Below, piece after piece: positions 46,213 through 58,100 of a DNA stretch of 64,000 nt (its first letter is position 1; the number at the start of each line of letters is the position of its first letter). The notes beneath the pieces were generated by a model. It worked only from the letters and a program-made list of their open reading frames with translations. It was not told the DNA's origin and made no database searches. The position numbers were made by a program, and so were the translations under genes. This DNA comes from Datisca glomerata (Eukaryota; Streptophyta; Magnoliopsida; Cucurbitales; Datiscaceae), in assembly GCA_003255025.1 (NCBI GenBank), contig QANY01008140.1:62001-126000 (forward strand), given 5' to 3'.

Positions 46213-47135
46213 AAAATGAAGTGACGAATGAATGCTTTCTTAGTTCTTAAAAAGAGGAAAAAACAAAAATGCAATAATACTCTTTTTTCTATACTATAGT
46301 AATAGCATAACTTAACTGGAGTTTTTTCAGAACACCTCATTTGAGCCAAAACATACGTATAAGGAACAACCATAAAACGGAAACAGTTTTTGTCCGAAAA
46401 AATCTATTTTTTTAGCCTATGTAAATCCACTCCACAGTAACAAAGCGAAAAAAAATAGATTCACCTATCAAAACATTTCGGGAGAAAGAATTTCTTTTTT
46501 TAATATTTAGAATTAATACGTTAGATTCAGATAGATTATATCTTGTAAATTCTCTCTCCTTTTTTTTGTCAATCGAACTTTATTTTTATTCCTTTTTGTA
46601 CTCCTTAATTAACAAAATTACCAAAGGATTGGACTGCTTATAACCATCACTTCTGGCTTCTTTTGCCACTCATTTTTTATCATAACCTCAAAATGACAAT
46701 ATTCTTTCGTAATTTCTCTTCATTTTTCTTGGGCTGGACGGTGGGTAACTGGCGATTTTTTTTTCTTCTGAAATATTTGATATTTTGATAGAGCAGGACT
46801 TATTTCACCTCGAAATCCGAATAACATTCAGTACTTGAAATGATTCTTTCTTGTATTCATTGAAAGGGGGCGATTGCTTCAAATTTGAACAATTGCTCTA
46901 TTTGGAAACAAGATTATTTTTTTCTTCATTCGAATTTGAAGTGGACTCTTTGTTATTCTAGTTTTGTATTGTTTCAAAATTCAAGGACTAACCACTGAAT
47001 CACAGATAAAAAACAGGGAATAGATTCATAATAGGCTCAATATTACTTATAATAGAACTTATGTTTGATATGAATATTAAGTAGCGTATACAGTTGACAA
47101 ATGGAAGTGCGTTCATTAAAAAATCAAGACACAAA
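46213..47135. other. ycf4-cemA plastid spacer
   Basis: Plastid-type AT-rich spacer with T and A runs (46491-46575). No gene is recognised. Confidence 0.65.
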
Positions 47136-47797
47136 ATGGCAAAAGCAAAAAAGAAAGCATTCATTCCCCTTCTATATCTTGCATCTATAGTATTTTTGCC
47201 CTGGTGGATCTCTCTTTCATTTAATAAAAGCCTAGAATCTTGGGTTACTAATTAGTAGAATACTGGGCAATCTGAAATTTTTTTTGAATGATATTCAAGA
47301 AAAGAGTATTTTAAAAAAAGTTATAGAATTAAAGGAACTCTTCCTCTTGGACGAAATGCTAAAGGAATACCCGAAAACACATCTACAAAAGCTTCGTATC
47401 GGAATCTATAAAGAAACAATCCAATTGATCAAGATGCTCAGGATCGTATCCATACAGTTTTGCACTTCTTGACAAATATAATCTATTTCATTATTCTAAG
47501 TGGTTATTCTATTCTAGGTAATGAAGAACTTGTTATTCTTAACTCTTGGGTGCAAGAGTTCCTATATAACTTACGCGACACAATACAAACTTTTTCTATT
47601 CTTTTATTAACTTATTTATGTATAAGATTCCATTCTCCCTATGGTTGGGAACTAATGATTGGCCCTGTCTACAAAGATTTTGGATTTTCTCATAATGATC
47701 AAATTATATCCGGTATTGTTTCCATTTTCCCAGTCATTCTAGATACCATTTTTAAATATTTGATCTTCTGTTATTTAAATCGTGTATCTCCATCACT
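47136..47797 (+). pseudogene. cemA: cemA (plastid envelope membrane protein), frameshifted and clipped
   Basis: CemA is a plastid inner-envelope protein linked to proton exchange and CO2 uptake. The copy starts [20 protein letters not shown] and continues [19 protein letters not shown] to a stop at 47250 (a tryptophan codon turned stop). It resumes with [19 protein letters not shown] (47284-47472) and, in another frame, [19 protein letters not shown] to NRVSPSL (47460-47797). The usual last few codons are missing because the insert ends there. Confidence 0.9.
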
Positions 47798-48667
47798 ATG
47801 ATATGATGATACTAAATAGGTGTGCTCTTTGATGATGTATATTGTGTTTGGTTGTCTGTGTTTTCATGTTTACTCTCTTTGTATTTTGTTTATTATGTTT
47901 ATTGTTTGATGTGTTTCTGTTGGTTATCGACATCAAATTCAAATATTCGTTCTTTATATAACCGAACCAAAAGATTTGTGTTTGGGAGTATTGCCCTGAG
48001 ACACTTTTTGTTTCCGTGAATTCATATGTAGCTGAAGTGTTATTTGAATATGCATCAGTTTCGTGAGCTCCGTTTCTAATTTGGTGGGTTAGCTTAGATT
48101 GGGTTCAAGTTCAATTTCTGTCAGCTAGCTAATATAGATTTTCGGTAATGATATAAATGATAGATATATTAGAACTATTAGTATATGATCGTCTGTTCTT
48201 TAATCAGAATTGACTACATGGGTGATGTTACCATTAAGGATGGTTTATATGTTTAGAGAAGCAATGGTTTTATCAGTGAACCTTGGGTGAAAGACTAACC
48301 AAGCCTCTTTGTATTTTTTTGCTTTAGAGTTTCCATACACGGAACTTCATGCCCGCGACTGTGATTCTGATTTAATAAAATTTAAATGACACCTAACGCT
48401 GTTATGGCCATGGGTATTCCTTTTTTCTTCAATTGTTTTATTACCCCCTATTTCCCCTTTTCTTTATCTACTTTATATCTTTTGTTTGTTTGATTTCTTA
48501 TGTGACAAAATAGTGGGTTTTACTACCATTTTTAACTGTGATTATAACACTAAAGTTTGAGAATTTTATAGTAGCAATAACCAATTAGTAACTTTTTACC
48601 ATTTTATTTTTTAATTCTGTTTAATTTGACTATTGATTATAAAGCTCTGTTTAATTAAGCTATGAAA
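47798..48667. other. Unique-looking DNA between the plastid insert and the second CACTA element
   Basis: About 870 bp, T-rich. No domain or terminus is recognised. The piece at 47820-48020 gives a Cys/Leu-rich frame without family resemblance. Confidence 0.5.
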
Positions 48668-49639
48668 TAGCACTAGAAGAAAAACTGATAATAGCAGCTT
48701 TTTATTCATCTTTTGCGGCGGCTCTAAAATTGTCACCTTATTCACGGCGGTTGGAATAACCGTCGGAGGGCCGCGGGTAAAAGGTGTCTTTGCCGACGAT
48801 TCTAATTCTCTTTAGCGGCGATTAAAAATTACCGGTAAAGATCATTTAGCAGTGGTTGAAACCGCCTCCAAATGCCCAGGAACAGGAAGGAAATATATTT
48901 CCTGAGTTTCTTTCTGATGGGCTTTTTCTCGTTACCGGTGGTGTTAAACCGTCGGTAAAGATAATTTAGTTGCGGTTCAAACCGCCGCAAAATGCCCAGA
49001 AACTGGAGAAAATTTCTGGGTTCTCTGACGGTTTGTTTTCTCATTACCGACGGTTGAGGAACATAAAAAAATAATATTTTTCAGTGGTTTTAAACAGCCT
49101 CTATAAGCTTTAAAACCGTCACTATAAATTGAAATTTTGGGTAGAATTTTCCTGTTTTTTAAACATCCCATAATTTTCAAAAATACATGCTTTCAGAAAA
49201 CATTCTATATCACAGATTTCAGAATCTATCAATACAAAAATTCTAACAGTTCATAGTCCATCAATTCAAATATTCACAAATTCTTGCATTTTAAACATTT
49301 ATAAATTCAAACATTCATAAATTTTAAAGATTCAGAATCAATCAATTGAAACACTCATAAATTCTGAAGACAAAGTAATATATGTTCAAACTTAAGTAAA
49401 TATAGTATTTTCCATCCTCACTAAACTTTTTGCGATCATGAAGTTGATGAAGGATGTCCAGAATTCTATAAACACATAAAAATGAACAAAATTAGTATTA
49501 GTATTAGAATAAACATAATTTATAATTACGTAAAGTATATATTCCTTAGAAATCTTACATGATCATCGCCGGGGAATGAGAACGAATGATTTTGTGCTTG
49601 CATTATTTTCATAAGGTACGCCACTTGGGATTGAAGTTG

Positions 49640-50989
49640 AACTTGACCATCTTAAAGTTCATGGACCCGTGACTTAACTCTCGTATGTTCTACACGTGGA
49701 ATGAATGCCTCTTCATGAAACTGACGACTGCTCAACGATCCAAATACGCTGGTGGGAGTTGGACCTAGTCTCAGAAAATGCATCTCTAGGAGTGATATTA
49801 TTCCCATCCTTGCGTTTGAGTTGCCATAAGTTCTTGCATTTTCTCCTACAACACAAATAAATAATTTGATCGCATATATGACAAATATAGTTGTAAAAGT
49901 TAAAAATATTGACAAATATAGACTTAAAAATAATTTTTACAGCTCTAGAGACAGATTCTTGATCTACCCAATTCTCATATTTACGTTTATGCGTTTCTAT
50001 GAATAGTTCGACCGCATTGGGGTCTCTCCCCAACACCTCTGTCTATCATTATGTTTAAAAAAATTATATTTTGATCACAATACTAAAAACAAAAATATTA
50101 TTTATAATAAAAATGATTTACGTACCATTTCATCTTATTTTTTAGCTAGATTTTCCTTCCTAAAAAATGATGTATACTTTGTTTTGCTCGTACGCAGTGT
50201 TTATTTCACTACGAGCCTGTTATTTATGAAACAAAATTAGTATTTATTCTACGAATAAACAAATTTCAATGTCAAAAAAAAATATTGTAATACCATTCCT
50301 TCAGAAGAGAACAAAAAATGGACAATAGCATTCCACTGATCTCGAGGAACTTCCTCAGGTTTATGTCTTAGGCATTCTTCTTCGCTCGGATATTTTGTCG
50401 TATTCATTGTTCTCAATTTACCTTTTCCGTCCTTCCAACTCTTATTAATTGAAGACAATGCAAACTTTCGGCTGGCGTCAATAACTTCCCATTTACTCTG
50501 AAAAATTACAAAGGTATATAGTTAATAAATACATAATGGAAGAGACAATTACAAATAAGTATTTATGCCTTCACAATATCCCATACTGGGTTCTTGTACA
50601 TTTCAGGCACTTTCTTCCATTTTTCATAGGTGATCGGAAATAGATCATAGGTGCATCCTAGTGAAGCCAAAAATCTCGTATTCATAGATGCTTGATCCTT
50701 GATTGGTTGTCCTGCTGCGTTGAATTCAACTTTCACTTTCTTCCCTTTAGGTAGATTCCATATATGAGTTAATCGTGTCCAACCACGAATCTTTCGCCTA
50801 GAGGAAGAGGATTTACTTACGTATAAAACATTATTTTTGTATGTTAGACATTATATGAATAAGAACAATGGTTTGTATAAAATATAAAATAAATGTTATA
50901 CTTGTTAATTCAGGTGGAGCATCGCATGGTGGATCTTGATCACCAACAGACTCGTCCTCAGTTATGCGCAAACGTCTACCACAGACCAT
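49640..50989 (-). pseudogene. TNPA-like CACTA protein (Transposase_24 family), multi-exon remnant
   Basis: ATG at 50989 opens MVCGRRLRITEDESVGDQD; exon 1 reaches a GTATAA donor at 50901. A second exon from 50797, after a CTAG acceptor, reads RGWTRLTHIWNLPKGKKV and then ASMNTRFLASLGCTYDLFP. 50249-50458 carries the family signature SSINKSWKDGKGKLR and EEVPRDQWNAIVHFLFS. 49713-50036 reads HKRKYENWVDQESVSRA. These follow the order of plant Ptta/En-Spm proteins that bind the subterminal repeats of CACTA elements. The donor after exon 2 reads GC instead of GT, and I cannot rebuild the last exons cleanly. Confidence 0.7.
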
Positions 50990-51309
50990 GATGGTTATAC
51001 TTGCACAATAAAATAGATAATAACATTATCAAAGAGAGACATAGCTTATAAAAATTAAATATTAACAATATCAAATAAAGACACACCTAATTCAAATAGT
51101 AGCACGATCAAATTGAGTCATCACTATTCTGATCAAAATCAACATTCATATGAATTGTATCTTCTATGGTTACACCAACAACATTTGTCCTAACTAAATT
51201 AACACATTTTTCATCTCTCATGTAAGACTTCTTCTAATTGAGAATGATCATGTATCTCACTTTCAAAATTCATCACCACTTCATTATCAAGAGTTGTATC
51301 ATTATTATG

Positions 51310-52899
51310 GTCACCCATGTCAAACATGCCTCTTGCTTTTGTATGCACCACAACATGCCAAATTCATCACCACTTCATTATCAGGAGGCGGTCTATTCTT
51401 AATTGCGCCGTTAAAATTTTTACTATAATGACAAAACCTATGGCCAAGCTCTAAAAAATCTCCTACGGCCCATGAAACAATTTTTTTACTATATTTCAAG
51501 CGTTGATAATCTCTCTCATAATTATAATGAAGGCAAGCAAAACATGAATGTGTACTCCACCCAAACAAATTATCTAGTCCTGGAAACTCACTAATCGTCT
51601 ACAACAATGTCGCACGCATATTAAAAGCCTCCTTCCTTGATGCATCATACGCATCGACACATGTTTCCCATAATTCTTTCAATTCTTCTATCAAAGATTG
51701 CAAATACACGTCAATATTATTATCAAGAATTTTAGGCCCAAGGATAAGAGTAGTAAGAATCAATGATGTTTGTTTCATGCACATCCAAGTAGGTGAATTA
51801 TATGGAATCAAAAGAACACGCCACGTGCTATAACTAACACTCATTGCTCCAAATGAGTTGAAGCCATCACTAGCCAAACCAAGTCTGACATTACGTGGTA
51901 TAGATAAGATTTCAGTATGTTTAGAGTCAAATGATTTCCAAGCAGTTGAATCAACATAATGTCTTAAAACACCATCTTCAGTATGCTCTATATGATGCCA
52001 TTTCATATCATTAGCAGTTTTAGACGATAATGTATAATCTTTGTAACCTTCCTTTTAAAGGAAAGTAACGCATCATTTTAGCAGCTTTTGGCTTCTTCTT
52101 CCTTTTTCCTTGAGATTGAGATGTACTTTCACCCTCCTTGGTTATCCACCTTGAAGTACGACAAGTAGAACATGATTGTTCTTGTTCTTTGTCTTTCTAA
52201 TATAAGATGCTGTCATTTGGACAAGCATGTAGCTTTTTATACCCAAGACCCAACTTTTTTATAATCTTTGCACTTCATAAAATGTTTTTGGCAACTCCCA
52301 TCCATCTTTATGCAATAACTCAAGCAACCCCGGTAGTGCTCATTACTCAATCCATGAAGACACTTGAGATGGTAAAGATGCACAATAAATTAGAGTTTTG
52401 AAAAACTTTTGCATCCTGGATATAAAGGTTCATTACCATCTCTAACCAAGTTAGAGAAATCATTCACCTCTACATGTTGAGCATCATTTAGTTGCTCATT
52501 CATACTATTAGAAGTTGGTTCTGTTTGCAAATCATCTATTCCTCTCTCATTATCCATAACTCTGAATGCGTCACGCAACAACTCATGCATATTGTCATCA
52601 CAAGCTTCATACACATATGTATGGTTCACATTTCTTTCATTAAGTTCTTCTCCATTTGAATTTTGCAGTATGAATTCACCATGGAAAAACCAACGTTTAT
52701 AACCAATGCAAAACCTATCACACACCAAGTGCCCATGCATGCTTTCCCTATTCATCCTCAGCGTATTCACACAACGTTTACATGGACACAAAATCTTATC
52801 CTCTACAGAAACTCTTTCAAAAGTAAAACCAAGAAACTCCTCAACTCCATTAAGGTAATCTAGACTAACGCAAGATTTTTCAGTCCAACTTTTATCCAT
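51310..52899 (-). pseudogene. TNPD-like CACTA transposase, N-terminal domain plus fragments
   Basis: ATG at 52899 begins MDKSWTEKSCVSLDYLNG and reads the transposase-associated domain with CPCKRCVN, then HGHLVCDRF and KRWFFHGE, to a break near 52390. 51599-52006 contains the middle part (MKWHHIEHTEDGVLRHYVD, then LGLASDGFNSFGAMSVSYS and PYNSPTWMCMKQ). 51320-51568 has FGWSTHSCFACLHYN and GDFLELGHRFCHY. This is the order of TNP2-type transposases (Transposase_21), but the segment between 52390 and 52006 is shortened and the C-terminal part is missing. It is probably inactive. Confidence 0.75.
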
Positions 52900-54740
52900 A
52901 TTAAAATCAATCTGAACACATTATAATAGGAAATTCAATACAATGAAAATCAAACTCACAATAAAATCAAAGTCACAAATTGAGGTACAGAATAGAGACA
53001 AACAAGTTACAATTACTACATATTATAACAGATCACGCTTGATTTATCTTTATTTTTTTTTTCTAATTTTTGCTTCTATTTGGATATTATTGGATGGTAT
53101 GATATACTATTATATTTCATTATATCTTTCAAAATCTTATTGGATTAATTTCTTTTCATGAAAGACAACAATCAAAACATGAAAATAAAAGATAATCTAA
53201 AGAACCTATCAGTAACTGCGGAGAAGAAGCTGACTCGATCAAACGTGTATGGTCTTCAGAAGAGAGAAAATAAGCTAAAGCCTCTCTACACGAATAATGG
53301 AAGGTAGAAGAAGATCTAAAAGAAGAAGAAACTTATTTGACTCATAAGATTTTATAAAGTAATTTATAATTAAAAAAATCAAAAGTAGGAAAAAAACATC
53401 GATCTAAAACCCATAGTCATTTGGAATTAATTTAAAAAATCAGTACAAAATGAATAAAAATGTTATTCTTCTAATTTTTTCCTACTTTCATTCTAAAGGG
53501 ATAAAAAAATTATACCAAGTTTTTCTCTTTTACCTTCCAATGGCTTTCAGTTGAGCTTTCTATTTAATTAGTTTGTCTATGTATTTCAGCTTGGGTCTTG
53601 TGTGAGGGTTTTCGTTTATTTATTATTTATTTCATTTTCATCTCTTTACTTTGTAAATGTTAACAAGATGACTCCAAAGTTTAAATTCATCGTTAAAAGC
53701 CTTATTTTTCTTGACTATTTAAAGTATTGGTCATTAAAAGCCTTATCTTTAGCTACCAATTCAATGGTCGCTAAAAGCCTCTCACTTTTTCTTACGTGTC
53801 AACTCATACCCTATGTTGATAATGTGTTACTCGAACTCACAGCCACGTAAACGTCGACATATATAGGGTTTAACTATCTATATTAATCAACCAACTTATC
53901 AAGTAGGTAGTATCAAATGTACCTGAAAATATAGGTAAATTTTCTTATAGCTAGGCCCCATCAAAATCCATGCATATATGATCAATAAATTTGAACACAA
54001 TGAAACTCACACATGGTTTTTTTGTTAAAAGTTAAAAATATTCAATCGAAGTATATACTACAAATTTACAAAAGGCGTACACGAGGGAAAACATACTCTC
54101 ATAAAAAAACTTTGAAAAACTATCAAAGGATAACAAAGGAGAGAACACACTACACTAACTCATGCATGCTAGCTATCAATTATCAAAAATAGAAAAAAAA
54201 AGTCCTCAATTCCTTTGTAATAACTCATATTCATCTATATATTTTATAAACCAGAATTTTTCACTCATAGTTCCAACTCTATAGTTATATATGATCTTAT
54301 CTTAAAATTTTTTGCCATTTCTTCACACCCAAACAAAATATACAAAAGAGGATTTCAAAATTTTCCCCATAGCATATACATTAGTATACATAAAATATGT
54401 ACATTACATTAATATAAACAGTCAAAGAGTTTTTAATTCCAACCCTACCTTAAAAATGCATCATCTCTTAGTAATTCTTTCCTAATTTAGAAACTGAGTG
54501 AGTTGTGAAAGTTGAAATATATTGCAAAGAGAGAGAGGGAAGAGGGAAAGAGAAAAAAAGGTTGTTGCAGAGAAAGGGAGAGGCGAGAATCGAGATGGTA
54601 CCTGTAGATCTTGGAGGAGGTGGCGGTGGTGGAGGAGCTGACGGTAGAAAATCGCGGCGGAGCTCGCGTCGCCTGTTGCACAGAGAGAGAGAGAGAGGGA
54701 AATCGTGAGACTAGGCGAAAGGGAAAATTAGGGATTTATA
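52900..54740. other. Non-coding interior of the second CACTA element
   Basis: AT-rich DNA with no recognised gene. A short GC-rich GGTGGCGG run lies near 54610-54640, next to the subterminal repeats. Confidence 0.5.
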
Positions 54741-54969
54741 GGTTATTTAGCAGCGGTTTTAAAAACTGTCACAAAATATCTTAAGAATCATTGCTACACG
54801 TAAAACATTTCGCACGGGTTTGGGTGAAAAGGAAAAATAAGGGATTTAAAGGTTATTTAGCAGCGGTTTTAAAACCGCCGCTCCACGTAAAACATTGATT
54901 TTTTTTTCGGCAGTTAGCATAACCGCCGCCGTGAAACTGTTGGGGAAAACCATTTTTCTTGTAGTGTAG

Positions 54970-56722
54970 TCCGATTGCCTAATTTCTTGAACTTCCAATG
55001 GTGTAGGCTATGATGAAAAATAACACATGCATTTCTCTTGGCCTCTTTGTATTTATTAAACCGATCATTTTTAATAGAGATGATTTCAAGTTCAAAGGTT
55101 TTTTTAGGGTTGGAAAGGCATGCTAAAGACATTATCTTACTGATGAACAACAATTTTGAATTTCTTTAATTCATGTGTTGTCATCTTCCATTTTGTCTAA
55201 TAACAATTACAGGGATAACATTAATTCATGGGAATTGCTTTACTTATAACTGAGTTGAGTCAGTAACCTTCTATCTTAATTACTTGAAATGGTAAAATTG
55301 TGATATGCTGGAAAAGGAGAAGAGATGAGCTTGTATGTACTTGTCCGGTGGATTTGATCAATAATTATTTGAAGTTCAAATCAACTTATTTAATTTGCTT
55401 ATTTGTTGAAACCTTCCCAGTCAAAACTATCTTTCTTTGGCAACCATTCTGTGTTTGATCTTAAACCTTCCTTGCATGCATACTTTTGTTAGTCTTTGTA
55501 CGTCATAAAAGTTATAAATAGGAAAGTTTGTTAGACTCAAAACAATCTCAGGATTGGAAAAGAGGTATGCAAGATATTGTCTTTGTTTTTGTTTCGTGAT
55601 TGATTGTTACAGAGTTGGGAGATTCATTTAAAATAGTGACTTTTTATATAAGAGCAATGGTTGATCCAAGATCTAAAGAGTTTATTATGTGGTTTATGCA
55701 ATTGTTTAAACATTGAAAAGATCACGGTGCCTCACATCCTAATTTTGGACATGAGTTTAGCCTAGAGAACTCAGCAGTAGCTTTCAAATCTCTCTTTTTC
55801 TACCACTAGCTATTTCTCTTCTAATATGCTTCTCCATAAAAATATTGCTTTCAACCTAAATGGCGTCCACGGAGTTAAAAGTAGTATATAGACTCAGGAT
55901 CTTCATTTTCCTTGTGTTTTTTATCTTTATTTTCCAGGTTTCAATGGAACATGTATGAGTGGAAAAAATCAACAGACAACTACAAAAAGATCTCAATAGA
56001 GACATAATGAATATCATCAAAGAAACATAAACAAATGTGGAAACAAAAAGTTTGAGATATTTCTCCAATTAGATGGAAGTCAAAGCCTACATGTCCAAAT
56101 GATGTGTGGGAAGAATCTGCCCCTGAAAACTGTACAAAAACATATTGGCCACGATATGATCCTCCATTCATTTTGTGGCCTACATCCAACTTTAAGTGGG
56201 ATGACATCACAAAGCATGCAAACAGAACAAAGGAAGACATTACTTCTTAATGTTTTATGACCTTTAGTGAAATGGTTTGTAAGATAAAGACTTTTTTTTC
56301 GCACGTGCCGTCACCTAGTTTTTCTAAAAAAATATGAGTTACTTGAAATGAGTTTTTTTTTGAAAAATTAAGCTGATTACTCGTTTATATCCAATCACGT
56401 TAAGTATGAAATGACTTTTCATGTTTCTTAACATCTAAATTCTTCTTACTTCCATAACAACCACACATTTAATCATGCTAAGAATGGAATGGTGCACGAT
56501 TTGATGGCATAACCTTCTCAAGCAATAGCTTCTTGCAACATGTACTTTATAGTTGATTTTTTCTTATAACACATGCAATTGTTCTATATTGAAGAAACAT
56601 AATTTGCGTTGAAATATGAACGGATTTATTCATCAAGCATAAAAGAACACATTTCAATGACTGTTTTAAAAGAAATTGCACCAAATAGATAAGTTTTTTA
56701 AAGTCAATTTAAGAGAAATGAT
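54970..56722. other. AT-rich intergenic DNA
   Basis: No gene is seen. Short minus-strand frames at 55856-56304 overlap in several frames and resemble no known protein. Confidence 0.5.
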
Positions 56723-57145
56723 CAAACACACAATATATAAATTAAGTATTTTAAATTTCAAATTATGAACATTAATTATATCATTAATTCTAACATCTTT
56801 CAAATTGATATATCATCTACATACCTCTGATAAACCCAAAAAATAATCAAACACACCATATATAGATTAAGTATTTTAAAATTTAAAATTTGAGAATTAA
56901 TTACATCTTTAATTCTAGCATCTTTCAAATTGGTATATTATCTATATACCTCTGATATATCCGAAAAATCTTCAAACACACCATATATAAATTATATATT
57001 TTAAATTTTAAATTTGAGCATTAATTACATCCTTAATTCTAGCATCTTCTGTTTAAAAAAATAGCATATTTCAAATCGATATATCATCTTTATACCTTTG
57101 ATATACCAGAAAAATCATTAAATACACTATATATAGATTATGATC
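56723..57145 (+). repeat. ~125-bp tandem repeat, 3-4 copies
   Basis: Units containing 'caaacacaccatatata', 'ttaattctagcatctt' and 'ttcaaattgatatatcat' start at about 56723, 56848, 56973 and (longer) 57119. Confidence 0.8.
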
Positions 57146-57756
57146 ATTTTAGTAAAAAAAAATGTTGACAGATTAAGAAACCTGCTATTTACCTAAAATT
57201 ATTGAAAAACTACTATTTCTTAAAACAACCCCCAAAACTTGTCTATTATGTAAACTCCCCTATTTTAATTTGAATAATTTTAGTTGAAATAAAAGACTCT
57301 TGAACATCTTAGATAAAAAAGTTTTTGAATAACAGAAACAAAAGAGTTTCAGTGGATGCTAAGTAAATTTGTCAACTAATTGAATTTAATTATATCAATA
57401 GTAATTTTGAAAATATTATATTTATGGATGAATTAAAGTATTTAGAAATGTTTCACATGTCATGTCACTTTTAATATATTATAAATTATTTTCTTCGATG
57501 ATAACATTTTTAGGTGCTTTTAATATAAAATATCGTTAACCTTTATATAATAGAATGATTTTTCATGAAATGCCTCTAATAAAAAAATCAATAATTTTAT
57601 TTTTATAAATTAGTAATTGAAAAAATATTTGATTAAGATTAATTTTCATTGCATACAAGATTTAATAAAATAATAAGAGAAAATATCTATTTTATCTCAT
57701 ATTCAAATTCAAATGAAATTTTAAAAAGCGAAAAGGAAATCAAAAGTTTGTTTATA
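57146..57756. other. AT-rich DNA upstream of the assembly gap
   Basis: About 600 bp of AT-rich sequence, distal upstream region of MED14. Nothing is recognised. Confidence 0.5.
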
Positions 57757-57791
57757 GGGGGGGGGGGGGGGGNNNNNNNNNNNNNNNNNNN
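57757..57791. other. Assembly gap: poly-G run and 19 N
   Basis: A 16-base G homopolymer (57757-57772) runs into 19 N (57773-57791), followed by GGAGGGGG. The true length and sequence here are unknown. It lies 309 bp upstream of the MED14 start codon. Confidence 0.98.
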
Positions 57792-58100
57792 GGAGGGGGA
57801 CAACATAACGCTGTTTCAATATCTAAACGGAGCTTCTCGTTATTCTGGTCTCTCTCTCTCTTTCAATATCGGTACTCTGGGAAATACATCTTATTCTTAG
57901 AACAGCTTATATGTAAGTGAGAAGAGAGAGAGAGAGAGATAGAGAGAGAGAGGTGAATACAGCTTCTCTTATCCCTCTGATAGAACTCCTAAATTATTGA
58001 ATTTAAGCTCTCTTCTCTTTCATTTGGAAGACCCTAGCTTCCATGATTTGCACGCCATAGATCTCAGAGGAGGTTCCTTAGAGAGTGTAAAGCCCTAAAA
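57792..58100 (+). promoter_or_regulatory. Probable MED14 promoter-proximal region and 5' UTR
   Basis: Between the gap and the ATG lies CT/GA-rich sequence, including a (GA)n run at about 57921-57951 and a CT run at 57850-57861. Such pyrimidine/purine runs are common in plant leaders and TATA-less promoters. No TATA box is obvious. Confidence 0.5.

Larger units (their letters stand above)
43222..47797 (+). other. Nuclear insertion of plastid DNA (NUPT): accD-psaI-ycf4-cemA
   Basis: Four plastid genes lie in the order and orientation of a dicot large single-copy region (accD, psaI, ycf4, cemA), with AT-rich plastid-type spacers between them. The insert begins inside the N-terminal half of accD and stops a few codons before the end of cemA; petA, next in plastomes, is absent. 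All four genes carry stops or frameshifts, and nuclear transposons flank both sides, so this is an old nuclear copy. Confidence 0.92.
48671..54966. mobile_element. CACTA transposon with remnants of both transposase genes
   Basis: The left end is CACTAGAAGAAAAACTG. The reverse complement of the right end is CACTACAAGAAAAATGG. TAG is duplicated at 48668-48670 and 54967-54969, the 3-bp size of CACTA elements. Both subtermini carry repeated GC-rich palindromes of the kind GCGGCGGTTTTAAAACCGC (48710-49140 and 54750-54930), the expected transposase-binding repeats. Minus-strand genes inside resemble TNPD (51310-52899) and TNPA (49640-50989). Both are damaged, so the 6.3-kb copy is probably not autonomous. 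Confidence 0.9.

Noticed and set aside
43222..47797. A genuine plastid genome segment (contamination)
   Set aside because: All four genes are broken, petA and rbcL are missing at the ends, and Helitron and CACTA DNA adjoin it; read-level proof of the junctions would still be needed.
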